This document shows positions 8,638 to 18,960 of a stretch of DNA of 64,000 nt, one piece after another (position 1 is the first letter of the stretch; each line of letters starts with the position of its first letter). The stretch comes from Gammaproteobacteria bacterium. Lineage in GTDB: Bacteria > Pseudomonadota > Gammaproteobacteria > Pseudomonadales > UBA5518. Where the stretch lies: positions 620,001 to 684,000 of the forward strand of contig JADKDK010000001.1 in assembly GCA_016718385.1 (NCBI GenBank). Reading direction: 5' to 3'. The notes beneath the pieces are model-generated. The model was not told the DNA's origin and did no database searches. It worked only from the letters and a program-made list of their open reading frames with translations. A program made the position numbers and the translations under genes.

Positions 8638-8682
8638 TGTACCGGGGTACAGATCCTAGCCGATTGCGCCAGCCTGTACAGG
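8638..8682. promoter_or_regulatory. Two small palindromes upstream of the aldo/keto reductase
   Basis: TGTACC-GG-GGTACA (8638-8651) has perfect 6-base arms and CCTGTACAGG (8673-8682) is fully palindromic. Both contain TGTAC and lie 25-70 bases upstream of the aldo/keto reductase start, where an operator would be placed. No regulator gene is adjacent, so the binding protein is unknown. Confidence 0.3.
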
Positions 8683-8815
8683 ACGGCGGCGCTCAACCGC
8701 GGGACGCAGGGGCTCAGCCACCGGCCGGCGCCATGCGGCCGACAGGGCAGGCATGAAACGACACGCGCGGCGGGGTAGAGTGCGTGCGTGACGATGCGCG
8801 CTACGGGAGGCGGCG

Positions 8816-9451
8816 ATGAAGGTGGCGGGCGAAACCAGCGCGCATGCGCATCACCATCTGCGGCGGCACACGGCGCGCCTGCTGGGCACGGGTCTCGCGG
8901 GCGGCGGCCTGGTGCTGGCGGCAACGCTGCTGTTCGCCGGCGGCGGCGAAGACCATTGGGCGCTGGCGGCACGGCATACGGCACGCTTCTCCGCGCTGTG
9001 GTTCATGGTGGCCTTTGCCGCCGGTCCGCTGGCGCGCATCACGCGCGCGTCGTGGGCGCGCGTGCTGGTTCGTGAGCGCCGCGGCATCGGCCTGGGATTC
9101 TGCGCCGCGCACACGGTGCACCTGGCAGCGATCCTGCTGTGGCTCGGTCATGGCGGCAAAGCGGATGCGGCGACCCTGGCGGGTGGTGGCCTTGCGTACC
9201 TGTTCCTGCTCGCGATGGCGGCCACGTCGAACGATGCCGCCGTGCGCCGGCTCGGCGCGCGACGCTGGCTGGCGCTGCACACGGTCGGGCAGTTCTACCT
9301 GTGGTTGATCTTCGCGCAGACCTATCTCGGCCGCGTGCTCGCGCCCGACGCCAGGCCGGTTCACCTGGCGCTGGCGGTCGCGATGGCCGCGGCCATGGGC
9401 TTGCGCCTGTTCACGGTGCTGACGCGATTCGACCGCAGGCGTCCCGCATGA
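8816..9451 (+). CDS. Ferric reductase-like transmembrane protein
   Basis: A 211-residue membrane protein with about five to six hydrophobic segments and paired histidines in HTARFSALW, AHTVHLAAILLW and LHTVGQFYLWLIF, the pattern of haem ligands in the ferric reductase/MsrQ-like transmembrane domain. It lacks the FAD/NAD-binding module of full ferric reductases, so an electron partner is needed. The start ATG follows GGGAGG. The stop TGA (9449-9451) is the loop of an inverted hairpin repeat. No msrP-like partner is nearby. The exact role is unknown. Confidence 0.72.
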   Translation: MKVAGETSAHAHHHLRRHTARLLGTGLAGGGLVLAATLLFAGGGEDHWALAARHTARFSALWFMVAFAAGPLARITRASWARVLVRERRGIGLGFCAAHTVHLAAILLWLGHGGKADAATLAGGGLAYLFLLAMAATSNDAAVRRLGARRWLALHTVGQFYLWLIFAQTYLGRVLAPDARPVHLALAVAMAAAMGLRLFTVLTRFDRRRPA

Positions 9452-9463
9452 ATGCGGACCCAC
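9441..9463 (-). repeat. REP-like hairpin, one inverted copy
   Basis: Read on the minus strand: GTGG, arm GTCCGCA, loop TTCA, 3' arm with one extra base. It overlaps the end of the ferric-reductase-like gene, whose TGA stop is the TGA of the loop. Confidence 0.85.
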
Positions 9464-9471
9464 GGTGCGCG

Positions 9472-12022
<2,551 letters not shown>

Positions 12023-12157
12023 GAACCCTCTCCTCGGTAATTGTTATGGACATCGGGAGCCGGCGTCCGGCAATGCGGAGCGCCAGGAACGCTCCGGAGA
12101 GTACCCAGTAAGATGCGTCAATGCAATCGAGTGCGATGGTAATCGAGAGCGGGTGTT

Positions 12158-13018
12158 TCAGAGCTTCGCGATGACATCCTCGCCCACGCGCGCGATCTGC
12201 GCGAGCAGGTCGTGGCGCGGGTCGGGGATCATGCGCGCCACCAGGCGGTGCACGCCGAGCCCGCGCATCGCGTGCACGCGTTCGATGCCGAGCTCGGGCC
12301 GCCACATCGCGGTGATCTCGATCTGCGCGAAGTCGCGCCCGAGCGCGCTGCAGGCGTGCTTCAGCGCGTCGAGCATCGGCGCGAGGTCGCCGGCGGATTC
12401 GCAGGGCGCGTACCACCCGGTGCCGTATTTCGCGATCCGCTCGAAGGCCTTGCCCTTGCTGCCGCCGATGATCACGGGGAAGGGCTTCTGCACCGGCAGC
12501 GGGTAACTCTTGAAGCCGCTCCAGTCCAGGAACTGGCTGTGGTGCTCGACCAGCTCGCCCGACCAGACCTTTTTCATTGCCGATATGTAATCGTCGAAGC
12601 GCGCGCCGCGGTGCTCGAAGGGCACGCCCATGGCGCGGAATTCCTCGGCTAGCCAGCCGATGCCCACGCCCAGCATGAAACGCCCGCCCGAGACCATGTC
12701 GAGGCTCGCGGCCTGCTTCGCCAGCAGCAGCGGGTTGCTCTGCGGCAGGATGTTCACGCCGGTGCCGAGGCGCAGGCGCGTGGTGTGCGCGGCGAGGGTC
12801 GCCAGCGCGATGAGCGGGTCGATGAAGTTCACCTCCGGCGCAACGCCCATCTTGCCGGAGCCGGAATAGGGGTAGCGCGAGTCGTACTCGGCCGGCACCA
12901 CTACGTGCTCGAAGGTCCAGGCCGACTCGAAGCCCGCCGCCTCGGCGGCCTGCGCCACCGCCACGAGCTGCTCGGCCGAGGTGTAGCCCACGTTGACGGG
13001 GATGATGCCGATCTTCAT
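12158..13018 (-). CDS. LLM class flavin-dependent oxidoreductase (F420-type family)
   Basis: A 286-residue luciferase-like monooxygenase family protein, TIGR03619-like. It begins MKIGIIPVNVGY and contains RLRLGTGVNILPQ, the GGRFMLGVGIGW block and FPVIIGGSKGKAFERIAKYGTGWY. Relatives are annotated as F420-dependent, but proteobacterial members may use FMN; no F420 biosynthesis gene is seen here. The ATG at 13018 was preferred over upstream codons because the family starts there and GGGAGCC precedes it. It stands between the TonB receptor and a small hypothetical gene on the same strand. The substrate is unknown. Confidence 0.83.
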   Translation of the reverse strand: MKIGIIPVNVGYTSAEQLVAVAQAAEAAGFESAWTFEHVVVPAEYDSRYPYSGSGKMGVAPEVNFIDPLIALATLAAHTTRLRLGTGVNILPQSNPLLLAKQAASLDMVSGGRFMLGVGIGWLAEEFRAMGVPFEHRGARFDDYISAMKKVWSGELVEHHSQFLDWSGFKSYPLPVQKPFPVIIGGSKGKAFERIAKYGTGWYAPCESAGDLAPMLDALKHACSALGRDFAQIEITAMWRPELGIERVHAMRGLGVHRLVARMIPDPRHDLLAQIARVGEDVIAKL

Positions 13019-13040
13019 GCGAGGCTCCCGGGTTGCTGTC

Positions 13041-13373
13041 CTACTTGCCGTCCTGCTCCACCCATTCCCAGCGCACGGGCTCGCCGAAATCGTCATAGAC
13101 GGCCTTGCGCACGAAGCGCGGGCGCTTGCCGGCGGGCTTTTCCTTGGGCTTGCGCCGCCTGGCCTCTATGGCCGCGACCACCTCGGGCACGTAGGTGCGT
13201 TCCTCCTTGGGTCGCGGCGTGAAGGCATGGAACCGGCCCGCCGGACCCTGTGCCTGGTCGCGCCCGCTGATGCCGCGCGCGACTTCCGCCACGGCGCCGC
13301 CGCGGCGCAGGTAATCGCGCACCTGTTCCTCGATCTCGGCGCGCAGGTCGGTCTTGCTCACGGTCGGTTTCAC
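13041..13373 (-). CDS. Small hypothetical protein with YLRRGG motif
   Basis: About 110 residues from GTG at 13373, or 106 from the GTG at 13361. It has an N-terminal helix with VRDYLRRGGAVAEV, a basic middle (RRRKPKEKPAGKRPRF) and a C-terminus with VYDDFGEPVRWEW. The LxRGGxVxE element recalls the RNA-polymerase-binding protein SutA of pseudomonads, but the acidic N-terminus of SutA is missing, so no function is assigned. It precedes the LLM gene on the same strand, 22 bases apart. A cytoplasmic nucleic-acid or polymerase partner is only a guess. Confidence 0.6.
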   Translation of the reverse strand: MKPTVSKTDLRAEIEEQVRDYLRRGGAVAEVARGISGRDQAQGPAGRFHAFTPRPKEERTYVPEVVAAIEARRRKPKEKPAGKRPRFVRKAVYDDFGEPVRWEWVEQDGK

Positions 13374-13462
13374 ACTCGGATGCGCCGCGCGGGCGGCGTC
13401 TGGTGGCGGATCATCAACGGAGCATATGCGCGCCGGCGGCTGCAGGCAACCGCGGCGCCCCT

Positions 13463-13544
13463 GTGGGTCGCCATTCCCCGTGGGTCGCCATTCATGGCGA
13501 CGGGTGCATCGTCGACCCCGTTGTCGGCATGAATGCCGACCTAC
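13463..13544. repeat. REP-like hairpins: half unit, direct copy, inverted copy
   Basis: A half unit at 13463-13476, a direct GTGG copy at 13480-13501 (arm GTCGCCA) and an inverted GTAG copy at 13523-13544 (arm GTCGGCA). The GTAG of the last copy supplies the TAG stop of the ABC exporter at 13541-13543. Confidence 0.88.
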
Positions 13545-15313
13545 GTCTGCTGGTTGCGCCACAGCGCGGCATAGGCGCCGCCGGCGGCGAGCAGTTCCTC
13601 GTGGCGGCCCTGCTCGATCACGCGACCGTCGTCCAGCACCGCGATGCAGTCGGCGTCGACCACCGTCGAGAGCCGGTGCGCGATCACCAGGCTGGTGTGG
13701 CCGTGCGCGATCTCGGCGAGTGCCTCGAGAATGAGGCGCTCGGCCTTGCTGTCGAGCGATGAGGTGGCCTCGTCGAACACCAGTATCGGCGGGCGCTTGA
13801 GGATGGTGCGCGCGATCGCCACGCGCTGGCGCTCGCCGCCGGAGAGTTTCAGGCCGCGTTCGCCCACGCGCGTGGCCAGCCCGAGCGGCAGCTGCGCCAC
13901 GAAGTCGGCCAGGTGGGCCATGCGCACGGCCTGCTGCACGTCGGCGTCGCTCGCCCCCGGGCGCCCGAAGCGGATGTTCTCGAGCAGCGTGTCGTTGAAG
14001 AGCACGGTGTCCTGCGGCACGATGCCGATCGCCGCGCGCAGCGATTGCTGCGTCACCTCGCGGATGTCCTGGCCGTCGATCAGGATCGCGCCGGCGCTCA
14101 CGTCGTAGAAGCGGAACAGCAGCTTCACCAGGGTCGACTTGCCGCTCCCGCTCGCGCCCACCACCGCGAGCTTGGTGCCGGGCTCGATGCGGAGATTCAC
14201 GCCGCGCAGGATCTCGCGCTCGGCCTGGTAGCGGAAGGCCACGTTGCGGAACTCCACGCGCGCACCGCTCACCGCCAGCGGGCGCGCGCCGGGGCGGTCG
14301 GCGACGCGCGGGCGCACGGCCAGCAGGCCGAACATCTCCTCGATCGCCGCCAGCGAGCCCTTGATCTCGCGGTAGACCATGCCGAGGAAATTGAGCGGCA
14401 TGAAAAGTTGCATCATGAAGGCGTTGATCAGCACGAAGTCGCCCACGCTCATCTGGGCGCGGCTCACGTCGCGCGCCGCCAGTGCCATGCTCGCGGTCAT
14501 CGCCAGCGCCACGATCAGTGCCTGCCCGGCATTCAACGCGAACAGCGTCAGGCGGTTCTTGCGCCGCGCCTCTTCCCACCTGCCGAGCTCCGCGTCGTAG
14601 CGCGCAGCTTCGTGCGCCTCGTTGCCGAAGTACTTCACCGTCTCGTAGTTCAGCAGGCTGTCGACGGCCAGCGTGTTGCTGGCCGAGTCCGCCAGGTTGG
14701 CCGCGCGCACGTAGGTGGTGCGCCACTCGGTGGCGACGATGGAGAACGCGATGTAGGCCAGCACCGCGACCAGCGTGATCGCGGCGTAGGCAATCCCGTA
14801 GTTCCACGCCAGCAGGCCCGCGACCACGAGGATCTCGAACAGCGTGGGCGCGATGTTGAACACGAAGAAGCGCATCAGGAAGCTGATGCCGTTGGTGCCG
14901 CGCTCGATGTCGCGCGCGAGCCCCCCGGTGCGCCGCTCGAGGTGGAAGTCCAGGTCCAGCCCGTGCAGGTGCTCGAAGACGCGCAGGCCCACGCGGCGCA
15001 TGGCGCGCTCGGTGACGCGACCGAACAGCGTGTCGCGGATCTCGCCGAACATCACGTTGGCGAAACGCGCTGCGCCGTAGGCAGCGACCAGTCCCAGCGC
15101 GGCTTTCAGCCATGCCGCGCCGCCGGCGCCCATCGTATCCACCGCGTGCTTGAGCAGGAAGGGCGCCCAGATGCTGCCGAGCTTCGCGAGCACCAGGCAG
15201 CCCAGGGCCAGCGCGATGCGCGCGCGGTATTGCGCCAGGTACGGCCAGATCATGCGGATCGCGCGCCAGCTGAACCCCGTGGCTTCGTGGCTTGCCGAAT
15301 GGCTGCTGCGCAT
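13541..15313 (-). CDS. Atm1-type ABC transporter, fused permease and ATPase
   Basis: A 590-residue half-transporter that works as a homodimer in the inner membrane. Six membrane segments occupy about residues 20-310. The ATPase has Walker A GASGSGKST (386-394), signature LSGGE (490-494) and Walker B LVFDEAT (511-517). NYETVKYFGNE (222-232) is the hallmark of the Atm1/ABCB7/HMT1 branch, which exports glutathione-linked metal or sulfur compounds. The ATG at 15313 was chosen because upstream residues do not match the family; GGAGA lies 13 bases before it. The stop TAG comes from a hairpin repeat. It diverges from the ABC1 kinase gene. Confidence 0.9.
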   Translation of the reverse strand: MRSSHSASHEATGFSWRAIRMIWPYLAQYRARIALALGCLVLAKLGSIWAPFLLKHAVDTMGAGGAAWLKAALGLVAAYGAARFANVMFGEIRDTLFGRVTERAMRRVGLRVFEHLHGLDLDFHLERRTGGLARDIERGTNGISFLMRFFVFNIAPTLFEILVVAGLLAWNYGIAYAAITLVAVLAYIAFSIVATEWRTTYVRAANLADSASNTLAVDSLLNYETVKYFGNEAHEAARYDAELGRWEEARRKNRLTLFALNAGQALIVALAMTASMALAARDVSRAQMSVGDFVLINAFMMQLFMPLNFLGMVYREIKGSLAAIEEMFGLLAVRPRVADRPGARPLAVSGARVEFRNVAFRYQAEREILRGVNLRIEPGTKLAVVGASGSGKSTLVKLLFRFYDVSAGAILIDGQDIREVTQQSLRAAIGIVPQDTVLFNDTLLENIRFGRPGASDADVQQAVRMAHLADFVAQLPLGLATRVGERGLKLSGGERQRVAIARTILKRPPILVFDEATSSLDSKAERLILEALAEIAHGHTSLVIAHRLSTVVDADCIAVLDDGRVIEQGRHEELLAAGGAYAALWRNQQT

Positions 15314-15450
15314 GGTCGGGGGGTGTCTCCGGGTGTTCAGGGTGCCGGCGCATTCTACACAGCGGTCCGCGACAGCGCCGAACGCGTATGCTGTCGTGGT
15401 GGATACACGGGCATTCGCGCACAATGAGGGCGCGGGCAACGGAGGCCAGG

Positions 15451-16776
15451 GTGGCTGAATCGGGCGACGGGAGCAGGAAGACATCGGCGGTGCCGGGCGG
15501 CAGGCTGTCGCGGCTGGGGCGCATGGCGCGCCTGGCCACCGGCATCGCCGGCGGCATGCTGGCCGAGGGTGGACGCCAGATCGCGCAGGGCAGGATGCCG
15601 CGTGCGAGCGATCTGCTGCTGACTCCCGCGAATGCGCGCCGGCTCGCCGAACAGCTCGCGAACCTGCGCGGCGCGGCCATGAAGATGGGCCAGCTGCTGT
15701 CGATGGACGCCGGCGACCTGTTGCCCCCGCAGCTCTCCGAGATCCTCGCGCGGCTGCGCGCCGACGCGCAGGCCATGCCGCGGCGCCAGCTCGAGGGCGT
15801 GCTGGTCAAGGCCTGGGGCAAGGACTGGCAGCGCCTGTTCGCCGACTTCTCGTGGCAACCGCTGGCGGCGGCATCGATCGGGCAGGTCCACCGCGCCACC
15901 ACGCTCGACGGGCGCCACCTCGCGCTGAAGATCCAGTACCCCGGTGTCGCGCGCTCCATCGACAGCGATGTCGACAACGTCGCGACGCTGCTGCGCATCG
16001 CGCGGCTGCTGCCCGATGGCATCAACCTCGCGCCGCTGCTGCACGAGGCCAAGCGCCAGCTGAAGGCCGAGGCGGATTACCTGAAGGAAGCCGGACACCT
16101 GCGGCATTTCGGCGAGTTGCTGGCCGACGACGACGATTTCGTGGTCCCCTCGGTCGACGAGGCGCTGACGCGTCGCGAGGTGCTGGCGATGAGCTACGTG
16201 CCGGGCCACGCGGTGGAGCGCATGGACGTGGCCGCGCAGGCGGTGCGCGACCGCATCGCGGAGCTGTTGTTCCGGTTGCTGTTTCGCGAGATGTTCGAGT
16301 TCCGCCTGGTGCAGACCGACCCGAATTTCGCCAACTTCCGCTACCAGGACGCGGGACAGCGCGTCGCTCTGCTGGATTTCGGGGCCACGCGGCGCTACTC
16401 GAAACGGGTGATCGACGGCTATCGCACGCTGTTCCGCGGCGCGCGCGACGGCGATCGCGCGCGGCTGCTGGCCGGCGCGCATGAGATCGGGTATTTTTCC
16501 GCCGACATCGAGCCGCGCCACCGCGAGGCACTGCTCGACCTGCTCGAGCTCGCCGGCGAGCCCCTGGCGCACCCGGGCAGTTACGATTTCGGCAGCTCGG
16601 ACCTGCCGGCGCGCGTGCGCGAAGCCGGCATGGTGCTCAGCTTCGAGAAGGGCTACTGGCACGATCCGCCCGCGGATGCGGTGTTCCTGCACCGCAAGGT
16701 CGGCGGCGTCTTCCTGCTGGCCGCGCGGCTCCGGGCGCGCGCGGATCTCGGGCGAATCATCGAATCACATATCTGA
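15451..16776 (+). CDS. ABC1/UbiB family atypical kinase
   Basis: A 441-residue ABC1 (AarF/UbiB/COQ8-like) protein. Family marks are the KxGQ motif as KMGQ (78-81), the alanine-rich loop AAAS (139-142) that replaces the usual glycine loop, Lys160 in ALKIQY, the catalytic-region QTDPNFANF and the metal-binding LDFG. Relatives act as ATPases or kinases supporting isoprenoid-quinone and lipid metabolism. The GTG at 15451 was chosen over the ATG at 15424 because GGAGG lies at 15441. The epimerase-like gene follows 11 bases later, so the two are probably one operon. Confidence 0.85.
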   Translation: MAESGDGSRKTSAVPGGRLSRLGRMARLATGIAGGMLAEGGRQIAQGRMPRASDLLLTPANARRLAEQLANLRGAAMKMGQLLSMDAGDLLPPQLSEILARLRADAQAMPRRQLEGVLVKAWGKDWQRLFADFSWQPLAAASIGQVHRATTLDGRHLALKIQYPGVARSIDSDVDNVATLLRIARLLPDGINLAPLLHEAKRQLKAEADYLKEAGHLRHFGELLADDDDFVVPSVDEALTRREVLAMSYVPGHAVERMDVAAQAVRDRIAELLFRLLFREMFEFRLVQTDPNFANFRYQDAGQRVALLDFGATRRYSKRVIDGYRTLFRGARDGDRARLLAGAHEIGYFSADIEPRHREALLDLLELAGEPLAHPGSYDFGSSDLPARVREAGMVLSFEKGYWHDPPADAVFLHRKVGGVFLLAARLRARADLGRIIESHI

Positions 16777-16787
16777 GGAAGAGCAAC

Positions 16788-17879
16788 ATGGCGCGAACGA
16801 GACGCGGTCCGAACGGCAGCGGGATGCGGGTTCTGGTCACCGGCGGCACTGGTTTCGTGGGTTTCCACACGGTGAAGGCGCTGCATGAGGCCGGGCACCA
16901 GGTGCGGCTGCTGGTGCGCAGCCCGGACAAGATGCGCCGCGTGCTGGGTCCGTTCGGGCTGGACACGCTCGATCACGTGCACGGCGACATCGCCGAGGAG
17001 AAATCCGTGGCGCGCGCGCTGAACGGCGTCGATGCGGTGGTGCACGCCGCGGCCAGCGTGAACATCCATGCCAGCGATGCACTGGAGACCATTCGCACCA
17101 ACCGCCGCGGCACCGAGCTGGTGATCGGCGGTGCGGTGCAGCGCGGCATCCAGCGCATCGTGCAGGTCTCGAGCAGCACCGCGCTGTTCAACCCCGGCCT
17201 GGACGTGGTCGACGAGAATTCGCCGCTCGGCACCCAGGGGGTGGGCTACGGGCGCTCGAAGATCGAAGCGGATCTCTACGTGCGCGGGCTGCAGCAGCAC
17301 GGCGCCGGGGTCTACACCACGTATCCGGGCAGCATCATGGGGCCGGACGATCCCGGGCTCAGCGAAGCCATGGTCGGCCTGCGCACCACGCTCGACGATG
17401 TCTGCATCATCACCTCCGCGGGCATCCAGATCATCGACGTGCGCGACCTCGCGCTGGCGCACCTGAAGCTCATCGAGCGCGGCGGGCCTCCCGCGCGCTA
17501 CACGATGGGCGGCCAGTTCTTCCGCTGGGCGGAGTTCGCCGACATCCTCGAGTCGCTGGTCGGCGCGCGGCTGCGTCGCGTGCGCGTCCCAGCGCGCGCG
17601 CTGCAGCTGCTGGGGCGCGCCGGCGACTTCGTGCACCGCTTGCGGCCCTTCGAGGTGCCGATCACCTACGAGGCGATCTGGTACGCCACCGAGTGGACGC
17701 CCTCGGACGATTCACTGGTGCAGAAGGAGCTCGGCATCGCCTACCGCGACATCCGCGAGACGCTGGGCGACTCGATCCTGTGGCTCGCGGCCAAGGGGCA
17801 CCTGAAGCACCCGGAACATGCCGACCACATCCGCCGCGAGCGCGCGCGCAAGAGCGTGCCGCGCCGCAAGGCCAAGTAG
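16788..17879 (+). CDS. NAD-dependent epimerase/dehydratase (extended SDR)
   Basis: A 363-residue extended short-chain dehydrogenase. It has the N-terminal Rossmann motif VTGGTGFVG (about residues 17-25), the serine in VSSSTALF, and YGRSK as the catalytic Tyr and Lys. Relatives include dihydroflavonol reductases and 3-beta-hydroxysteroid dehydrogenase-like enzymes. The start ATG follows GAGGAAG. The stop TAG (17877-17879) is the TAG of a GTAG hairpin repeat directly after the last lysine codon. It probably shares a transcript with the ABC1 kinase. The substrate cannot be deduced. Confidence 0.85.
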   Translation: MARTRRGPNGSGMRVLVTGGTGFVGFHTVKALHEAGHQVRLLVRSPDKMRRVLGPFGLDTLDHVHGDIAEEKSVARALNGVDAVVHAAASVNIHASDALETIRTNRRGTELVIGGAVQRGIQRIVQVSSSTALFNPGLDVVDENSPLGTQGVGYGRSKIEADLYVRGLQQHGAGVYTTYPGSIMGPDDPGLSEAMVGLRTTLDDVCIITSAGIQIIDVRDLALAHLKLIERGGPPARYTMGGQFFRWAEFADILESLVGARLRRVRVPARALQLLGRAGDFVHRLRPFEVPITYEAIWYATEWTPSDDSLVQKELGIAYRDIRETLGDSILWLAAKGHLKHPEHADHIRRERARKSVPRRKAK

Positions 17880-17998
17880 GTCCGGCTCCAGCCGGACCGG
17901 AAGCATCGTGGGTCCGCATTCATGCGGGCAACCGTCCGGATGAATCCGGACCCACGCCGACCCTGCGCCGGACGATGTTCGGCTGAAGCCGAACCTAC
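17876..17998. repeat. REP-like hairpins, two direct and two inverted copies
   Basis: Copies at 17876-17897 (+, loop TCCA), 17908-17929 (+, arm GTCCGCA, one wobble), 17934-17955 (-, arm GTCCGGA) and 17977-17998 (-, arm GTTCGGC). The outer two face the flanking convergent genes and give both of them their TAG stop (17877-17879 and 17995-17997). Confidence 0.92.
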
Positions 17999-18384
17999 GC
18001 GACCTTGACCTCCACCTTGCGCGGGCGGACCTCGGCGCGTTTGGGGATGTGCAGCGTGAGCACGCCATCCTTCAGCTTCGCCGCGATGGCGTCAGGGTCT
18101 AGCTCGCTGCTCAGCGCGAAGCTGCGCCGGTAGAGCTTGCTGCGCACCTCGGCGTGCAGCGCCTGCATGCCCTCTGGCATCGCGATGTCCGCCTTGCCCT
18201 CGATCAGCAGCGTGTCCTTGTCGACCTGCACGTTCAGGTGCTCGCTGCCGACTCCCGGCAGGTCTGCTATCAGCGTGATGCCGTGGCCGTCCTCGAACAC
18301 CTCGACACGCGGGCGCAGCGCGCTCTCGGGCACGGTGGACGGGTTCGCGCCGCGCGTTTCCTTGACTGCCTTGCTATCGCTCAT
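17995..18384 (-). CDS. Hsp20/alpha-crystallin small heat shock protein (second gene)
   Basis: A 129-residue small heat shock protein. The alpha-crystallin domain runs from about residue 27 to the end, with ITLIADLPGV and the closing LKDGVLTLHIPK strand. It lacks a clear C-terminal I-x-I/V tail motif, ending in basic VEVKVA. It holds unfolding proteins in the cytoplasm. AGGAGG lies before the ATG at 18384, and it follows the other hsp20 by 20 bases, so both are read from the sigma-32-like promoter at 18920-18948. Its TAG stop belongs to a hairpin repeat. Cysteine-free and acidic at the N-terminus. Confidence 0.88.
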   Translation of the reverse strand: MSDSKAVKETRGANPSTVPESALRPRVEVFEDGHGITLIADLPGVGSEHLNVQVDKDTLLIEGKADIAMPEGMQALHAEVRSKLYRRSFALSSELDPDAIAAKLKDGVLTLHIPKRAEVRPRKVEVKVA

Positions 18385-18404
18385 GACGGTTACCTCCTCT
18401 TGCC

Positions 18405-18845
18405 TCAACCGACGGGGACCTGGCGCGGGCGCACGGCGGCGCGACGCTGGATGACGAGGTGCAGCACCCCGTCCGTGTAGGTGGCCTCCACGCGCTCGGG
18501 ATCCACGTCCTCGGGCAGCGTGACGGCGCGGCGGAACTCGCCGTCGAAGCGCTCGCGCAGGTACCACGTGCAGTTCTGGCGGGGCTCTGCCTTGCGCGTG
18601 CCGCCGATGCTCAGCACGTTCTGCTGGATCGAGACGTCGAACTGCCCGGCCTCGAAGCCGGGCGCGTAGGCGTAGACGTGCACCTCCTCGGGCGTGGCCC
18701 CGATATTGATTGCCGGAAAGGCGCCGGCGCGCCCGCTGCGGATGCCCGCCTGCGGCCAGGCGCCGAAGAGCTGGTCCATTTCGCGCTGCAGCCGGTCGAA
18801 CTCGTCGAACAGGCCGCGGTCGCCGTTTGTCAGGTACGTGAACAT
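18405..18845 (-). CDS. Hsp20/alpha-crystallin small heat shock protein (first gene)
   Basis: A 146-residue small heat shock protein. The N-terminal arm LFDEFDRLQREMDQLFG is typical of class A bacterial Hsp20. The alpha-crystallin domain follows, with VHVYAYAPGFEAGQFDVSIQ and the YTDGVLHLVIQ strand. GGAGGT precedes the ATG at 18845. A heat-shock promoter is 75-105 bases upstream. The two Hsp20 proteins differ clearly in sequence, as in many proteobacteria that pair class A and class B forms into mixed oligomers; that pairing here is inferred. Confidence 0.9.
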   Translation of the reverse strand: MFTYLTNGDRGLFDEFDRLQREMDQLFGAWPQAGIRSGRAGAFPAINIGATPEEVHVYAYAPGFEAGQFDVSIQQNVLSIGGTRKAEPRQNCTWYLRERFDGEFRRAVTLPEDVDPERVEATYTDGVLHLVIQRRAAVRPRQVPVG

Positions 18846-18919
18846 CGATCTACCTCCGACTTTGTCCAGGGTTGGATCACACGCCGGCGCGACGGAAGCC
18901 GTGCGCCGCGTGTCTCAGC

Positions 18920-18948
18920 AGATGGAGCCGGACGCGGAGGATTTCAAG
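18920..18948 (-). promoter_or_regulatory. Sigma-32 (RpoH)-type promoter of the hsp20 pair
   Basis: On the minus strand CTTGAAA (18948-18942) is followed after 14 bases by CTCCATCT (18927-18920). The RpoH consensus is CTTGAA, 13-15 bases, CCCCATNT, so the -35 is perfect and the -10 differs at one base. The start codon of the first hsp20 lies about 75 bases downstream. It sits in the short gap after the HDOD-GAF gene stop. Confidence 0.75.
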
Positions 18949-18960
18949 TGGGGCGGCGGC

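Noticed and set aside
13041..16052. A 1003-residue open frame on the minus strand
   Set aside because: It is out of frame through the ABC exporter. Only the last 110 residues, after 13373, look like a protein.
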